Shown here: positions 61,087 through 64,000 of the stretch, piece after piece
How the letters are laid out: every line of letters starts with the position of its first letter
Position numbering within the stretch: position 1 is the first letter of the stretch
Origin: Pedobacter indicus
GTDB taxonomy: Bacteria; Bacteroidota; Bacteroidia; Sphingobacteriales; Sphingobacteriaceae
Direction: 5' to 3'
DNA: 64,000 bases
Assembly: GCF_003449035.1 (NCBI RefSeq)
Contig: NZ_QRGB01000001.1
Span: 682,001-746,000, forward strand
The notes under the pieces: model-generated
What the model saw: only the letters and a program-made list of their open reading frames with translations
The model's database searches: none
What the model was told of the DNA's origin: nothing
Translations under genes and position numbers: made by a program

Positions 61087-64000
61087 TTAGAATGTAATGT
61101 CAATACCCAATGAGAATGTTCTTGAGAACGGATATGCTCTTCCATTTGCCTCGTTTGCAGCTTGCTCAGGATCGATGTAATCCGAACGAAGTTTAGTAGC
61201 GGTAAACAAGTTTTCACCACTAACATATATACGTGCTCTTGATAACTTAGCTTTGGAGAGGAGGTCGGTCGGTAGCGTATAACCTACCGTCAGATTTTTG
61301 AGCCGGATATAAGCAAGATCTTGCAAATAACGATCATTTTTTACATTCAGCTCCCCTCTACTGTTCAAGGCTACATATCCTCTTAACAAAGGATAATAGG
61401 CATCGGGATTTTCGGGTGTCCAGATGTCATCTGTAAAGTTTTCTGGAATAAACGAGTAATACGGTCTTGAATAAGGACCCCAGAATTTATCGGCGTTATT
61501 TCCAGGATACCAGTGCTGGCGTCCGATTCCCTGGAAAAATGCAGAAACATCAAAACCATTCCAGTCTGCCCCTAAGTTGAACCCAAATGTATAGCGTGGC
61601 AGTGTATTACCGATCACAACCTGATCGCCAGGTTCAGACACCGTGTTTTTTCCATTATCTACGAGACCATCGCCGTTGACATCAACAAATTTAAGGTCTC
61701 CTGCCTGCAGTCTTGACCAGTCGCCGGGAGCCCGCAGACGTTGTTGGTTGACATAGTCTTGGTTGATCTGCCAATTGGCGGCTTCTTCGTCTGATTGGAA
61801 GAACCCGTCGACCTTATATCCCCAAATTTCCCCTAATTGCTGACCTACGTAATAGTTGTTGAGTAATTTATCTTTATTATCGAAGCGCGTAATTTCAGCT
61901 TTTGAGTCTGATAGACCGAAAGAAAAGCTATATCCAAAAGGTTTTCCTCCGACCGTTTCCTGATCGCGCCACGAAATAGCCAGCTCCCATCCAGTATTTC
62001 TAAGATCGCCGGCATTTTGACGCGGAGAAGCTGCACCAAACACAGCAGGAAGTGTTTTTCCGGGGATGAGCATATCCAGTGTTTCCCGCACATACCAGTC
62101 GAAAGTCGTGTTAAGTCGGTTGTTAAACAAGCCCAAATCAACACCAAAGTTTGCAGTGGTTGTTCTCTCCCAAGTGAGGCTTGGAGAAATAGGGACAGGT
62201 ACGGATAGGAATTCCGTTCTCCGTCCGTCCATTAGGTAAGGCGTATTTCCCCTAGCAAGCAACGGGATATATCCGTATATTCCTGCTTCTTGAGAGTTTC
62301 CTAGGGAGCCATACGATGCTCTGAATTTCAATTCACTAACAGTAGACTTTAACGGTTGGAAGAAGTTTTCTTCACTCAACCGCCATCCGGCAGAAACTGA
62401 AGGGAAGAAGCCAAAACGCTGATCATCCGGGAATTTCGATGTACCATCATAGCGGCCGTTGACCTCTAAAAGATATTTCCCCTGATAATCGTAGTTGATT
62501 CTTCCAAAGAAACCTTGAAGAGCCCACGTATTTGCGCCGCCGGTTACTTCCATATCACCTGACCCGAGATTTAAATCGTTCAAATCTTCCGACAACAAGT
62601 CGTTTCGTATACCCGTAATTCGTTTGTACGATCGCGACTCCTGGTTGTACCCTGCGGTTATTTTAAAATTATGATCATTAAAGCTCTTGGTATAGTCACC
62701 ATAAAGATTCACTGTATGGCCAATGTTGGTGGTGTGTATTTCGGTTAATCGGTCATTGCCTAAATAACTGATTTCTCCCGGATATACAGACCATGGTGCT
62801 TGTGTTCGACGGACAAATAAAAGGAGAGGATTGTGCGAGAATGTGTAATCTCCGGTGATGTGCAGACCCTCTGCTAACGTAAATTGAGCCTGGAATGTAT
62901 TGATGAATTCATACTCTCCATCTTCGCCTTTTGATTTTCCATGAAGCAAATCGGCAAAAATACCGTCGCCGATCGTATAATTGTTCAGCTCAGTCCGGTA
63001 AGTGGCTGTCCCATCGGGGTTGATTGGCAAATAGGACGGTAACGCATGCACAGTTGAAGAAATAAAGTTATTGTTCGCATTCGCGTTACCATTCCATCCT
63101 GGGAATGAATAGTTGTTGTAATTAAACTGAGTATTGTTATTGATTCGGAGCCACGGAGCAACTTCTCCTGATACCTTAGCCCTTAGGTTATATCCTTTAT
63201 ATTTATCTTGATTAACCTTCATGATACCATTTTTTTGATAGGCTCTTCCCGAAACGTAGAAATCAATTTTATCTGTTCCTCCAGTGAAACTCAATGAGTG
63301 CTCCATTGACGTTTGTGTGTCGCGGTAAAGAACATCCCACCAGTCTGTACTTCCATAGTACACATATTGATCTTTCCCATTTCGGTTCTGGATAACAACA
63401 TCGGGCAGCGATTTATCGGTCTTTCTTTTCAGTAGTTCCTCATAATCGGCATCTGAATATCCGGTATAGCTATTACCTGTTGCACGTATAAATGCTTCGT
63501 CGTTCAATATCGCCGCGTCGTATCCGTCAGTAATAAAATCGGTGCTTACGGTTGATCCAGCCCACCCGAAATTATTGCTGTAATTAATATTGATTTTTCC
63601 GCCCTTAGCGCTTTTTGTGGTCACTAGCATGACACCAAAAGCACCGCGAGACCCGTAAATTGCAGCTGCTGCCGCATCTTTTAAAACCGATATGCTCTCC
63701 ACGTCACGTGGATTGATGTTATTAATGTTGCCGGGTACTCCGTCAATCAAAATAAGGGGTGCTGCCCTCGAGCTGTTGATCGATGCATACCCACGTACGT
63801 TAACGCTTCCCTCTGTTCCCGGGCGACCATTACCAAAATTGATATTGACGTTTGGCATGGTACCTTGTATACCCTGAGTGATATTGGATATTGGACGGTC
63901 ATTAAGTACTTCCGAGTCGATTTGGGTAACCGCTCCGGTCAGATTTACCTTTTTCTGCGTACCGTAACCTACCACAATTACATTCTCGAGTAGTTGTTGA
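61087..64000 (-). CDS. SusC/RagA TonB-linked transporter, N-terminus beyond window
   Basis: The frame is open to the window end at 64000, so only about 970 C-terminal residues are seen. It starts within NVIVVGYGTQKKVNLTG, the SusC plug signature just after the carboxypeptidase-like domain, followed by LILIDGVPGNINNINP and ISVLKDAAAAAIYGSRGAFG, and ends with a barrel strand FSLGIDITF. An ATG at 63975 exists but begins mid-domain. SusD follows after 13 bp. Confidence 0.95.
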   Translation of the reverse strand, partial: QQLLENVIVVGYGTQKKVNLTGAVTQIDSEVLNDRPISNITQGIQGTMPNVNINFGNGRPGTEGSVNVRGYASINSSRAAPLILIDGVPGNINNINPRDVESISVLKDAAAAAIYGSRGAFGVMLVTTKSAKGGKININYSNNFGWAGSTVSTDFITDGYDAAILNDEAFIRATGNSYTGYSDADYEELLKRKTDKSLPDVVIQNRNGKDQYVYYGSTDWWDVLYRDTQTSMEHSLSFTGGTDKIDFYVSGRAYQKNGIMKVNQDKYKGYNLRAKVSGEVAPWLRINNNTQFNYNNYSFPGWNGNANANNNFISSTVHALPSYLPINPDGTATYRTELNNYTIGDGIFADLLHGKSKGEDGEYEFINTFQAQFTLAEGLHITGDYTFSHNPLLLFVRRTQAPWSVYPGEISYLGNDRLTEIHTTNIGHTVNLYGDYTKSFNDHNFKITAGYNQESRSYKRITGIRNDLLSEDLNDLNLGSGDMEVTGGANTWALQGFFGRINYDYQGKYLLEVNGRYDGTSKFPDDQRFGFFPSVSAGWRLSEENFFQPLKSTVSELKFRASYGSLGNSQEAGIYGYIPLLARGNTPYLMDGRRTEFLSVPVPISPSLTWERTTTANFGVDLGLFNNRLNTTFDWYVRETLDMLIPGKTLPAVFGAASPRQNAGDLRNTGWELAISWRDQETVGGKPFGYSFSFGLSDSKAEITRFDNKDKLLNNYYVGQQLGEIWGYKVDGFFQSDEEAANWQINQDYVNQQRLRAPGDWSRLQAGDLKFVDVNGDGLVDNGKNTVSEPGDQVVIGNTLPRYTFGFNLGADWNGFDVSAFFQGIGRQHWYPGNNADKFWGPYSRPYYSFIPENFTDDIWTPENPDAYYPLLRGYVALNSRGELNVKNDRYLQDLAYIRLKNLTVGYTLPTDLLSKAKLSRARIYVSGENLFTATKLRSDYIDPEQAANEANGRAYPFSRTFSLGIDITF

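Noticed and set aside
1-64000. tRNA, rRNA or CRISPR sequences
   Set aside because: No cloverleaf-like segments ending in CCA contexts, rRNA-like tracts or regularly spaced repeats were noticed; short tRNA genes could be missed by eye.

Overview
This window is a chromosomal segment of a Bacteroidota bacterium, most likely of the Sphingobacteriaceae (Sphingobacterium/Olivibacter/Parapedobacter type). Supporting evidence is two SusC/SusD pairs, many lipoproteins, a GH92 glycosidase, an M49 peptidase, a DUF4954 hexapeptide protein, the Bacteroidetes-type arginine operon with an N-acylornithine carbamoyltransferase, and promoters of the Bacteroidetes -7 type (TAnnTTTG) at many gene starts. Genus assignment is inference. 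No rRNA, tRNA, CRISPR array or intact insertion sequence was seen.

0-7 kb: housekeeping genes: 5-formyl-THF cyclo-ligase, fumC with a small lipoprotein, a beta-lactamase-fold serine hydrolase, YbaB, a metallo-hydrolase, a DUF2911 protein and hisS. 7-17.7 kb: a leftward arginine operon in the order GNAT acyltransferase, argG, argC, argD, argF', argB, proC, M20 deacylase, argH, CoA-transferase. Residue 90 of the carbamoyltransferase is Val, which predicts N-succinylornithine specificity, so the whole route probably runs on succinylated intermediates. A 255-nt leader before the operon encodes an unlisted 44-codon peptide with Arg codons near its end and two mutually exclusive RNA pairings.

17.9-29.8 kb: a NagZ-like GH3 enzyme, a cold-shock protein, a YtxH/holin-like/Lys-rich three-gene envelope operon, GDP-fucose synthase and trmB from back-to-back promoters, an OmpA lipoprotein, a DUF937-like protein, a PhnA-like domain, DPP III, exonuclease VII subunits and a secreted lactonase-fold protein. 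30-44.7 kb: a SusC/SusD pair, a 2-keto-3-deoxygluconate kinase, a secreted DUF5005/DUF4185-like protein, DUF4954, a lipocalin-like lipoprotein with an EF-hand loop, a phytoene-desaturase-like oxidoreductase, and a GH92-DUF4886 pair. 44.7-45.5 kb is a structured, almost gene-free stretch between two 27-nt direct repeats.

45.5-58.6 kb is the most unusual block: two divergent operons in which nearly every enzyme carries an export signal. Leftward: esterase, nitrilase-family amidase, beta-helix protein, Tat-exported enolase-superfamily enzyme, azurin-like copper protein, sorbosone/glucose dehydrogenase-like lipoprotein, acyltransferase. Rightward: FAD oxidoreductase, CstA transporter, exported TIM-barrel epimerase. 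This looks like an extracytoplasmic catabolic pathway with its own electron carrier, feeding a CstA importer; its substrate is unknown. An ECF sigma factor without an adjacent anti-sigma gene and a second, convergent SusD/SusC pair (SusC cut by the window edge) finish the window.
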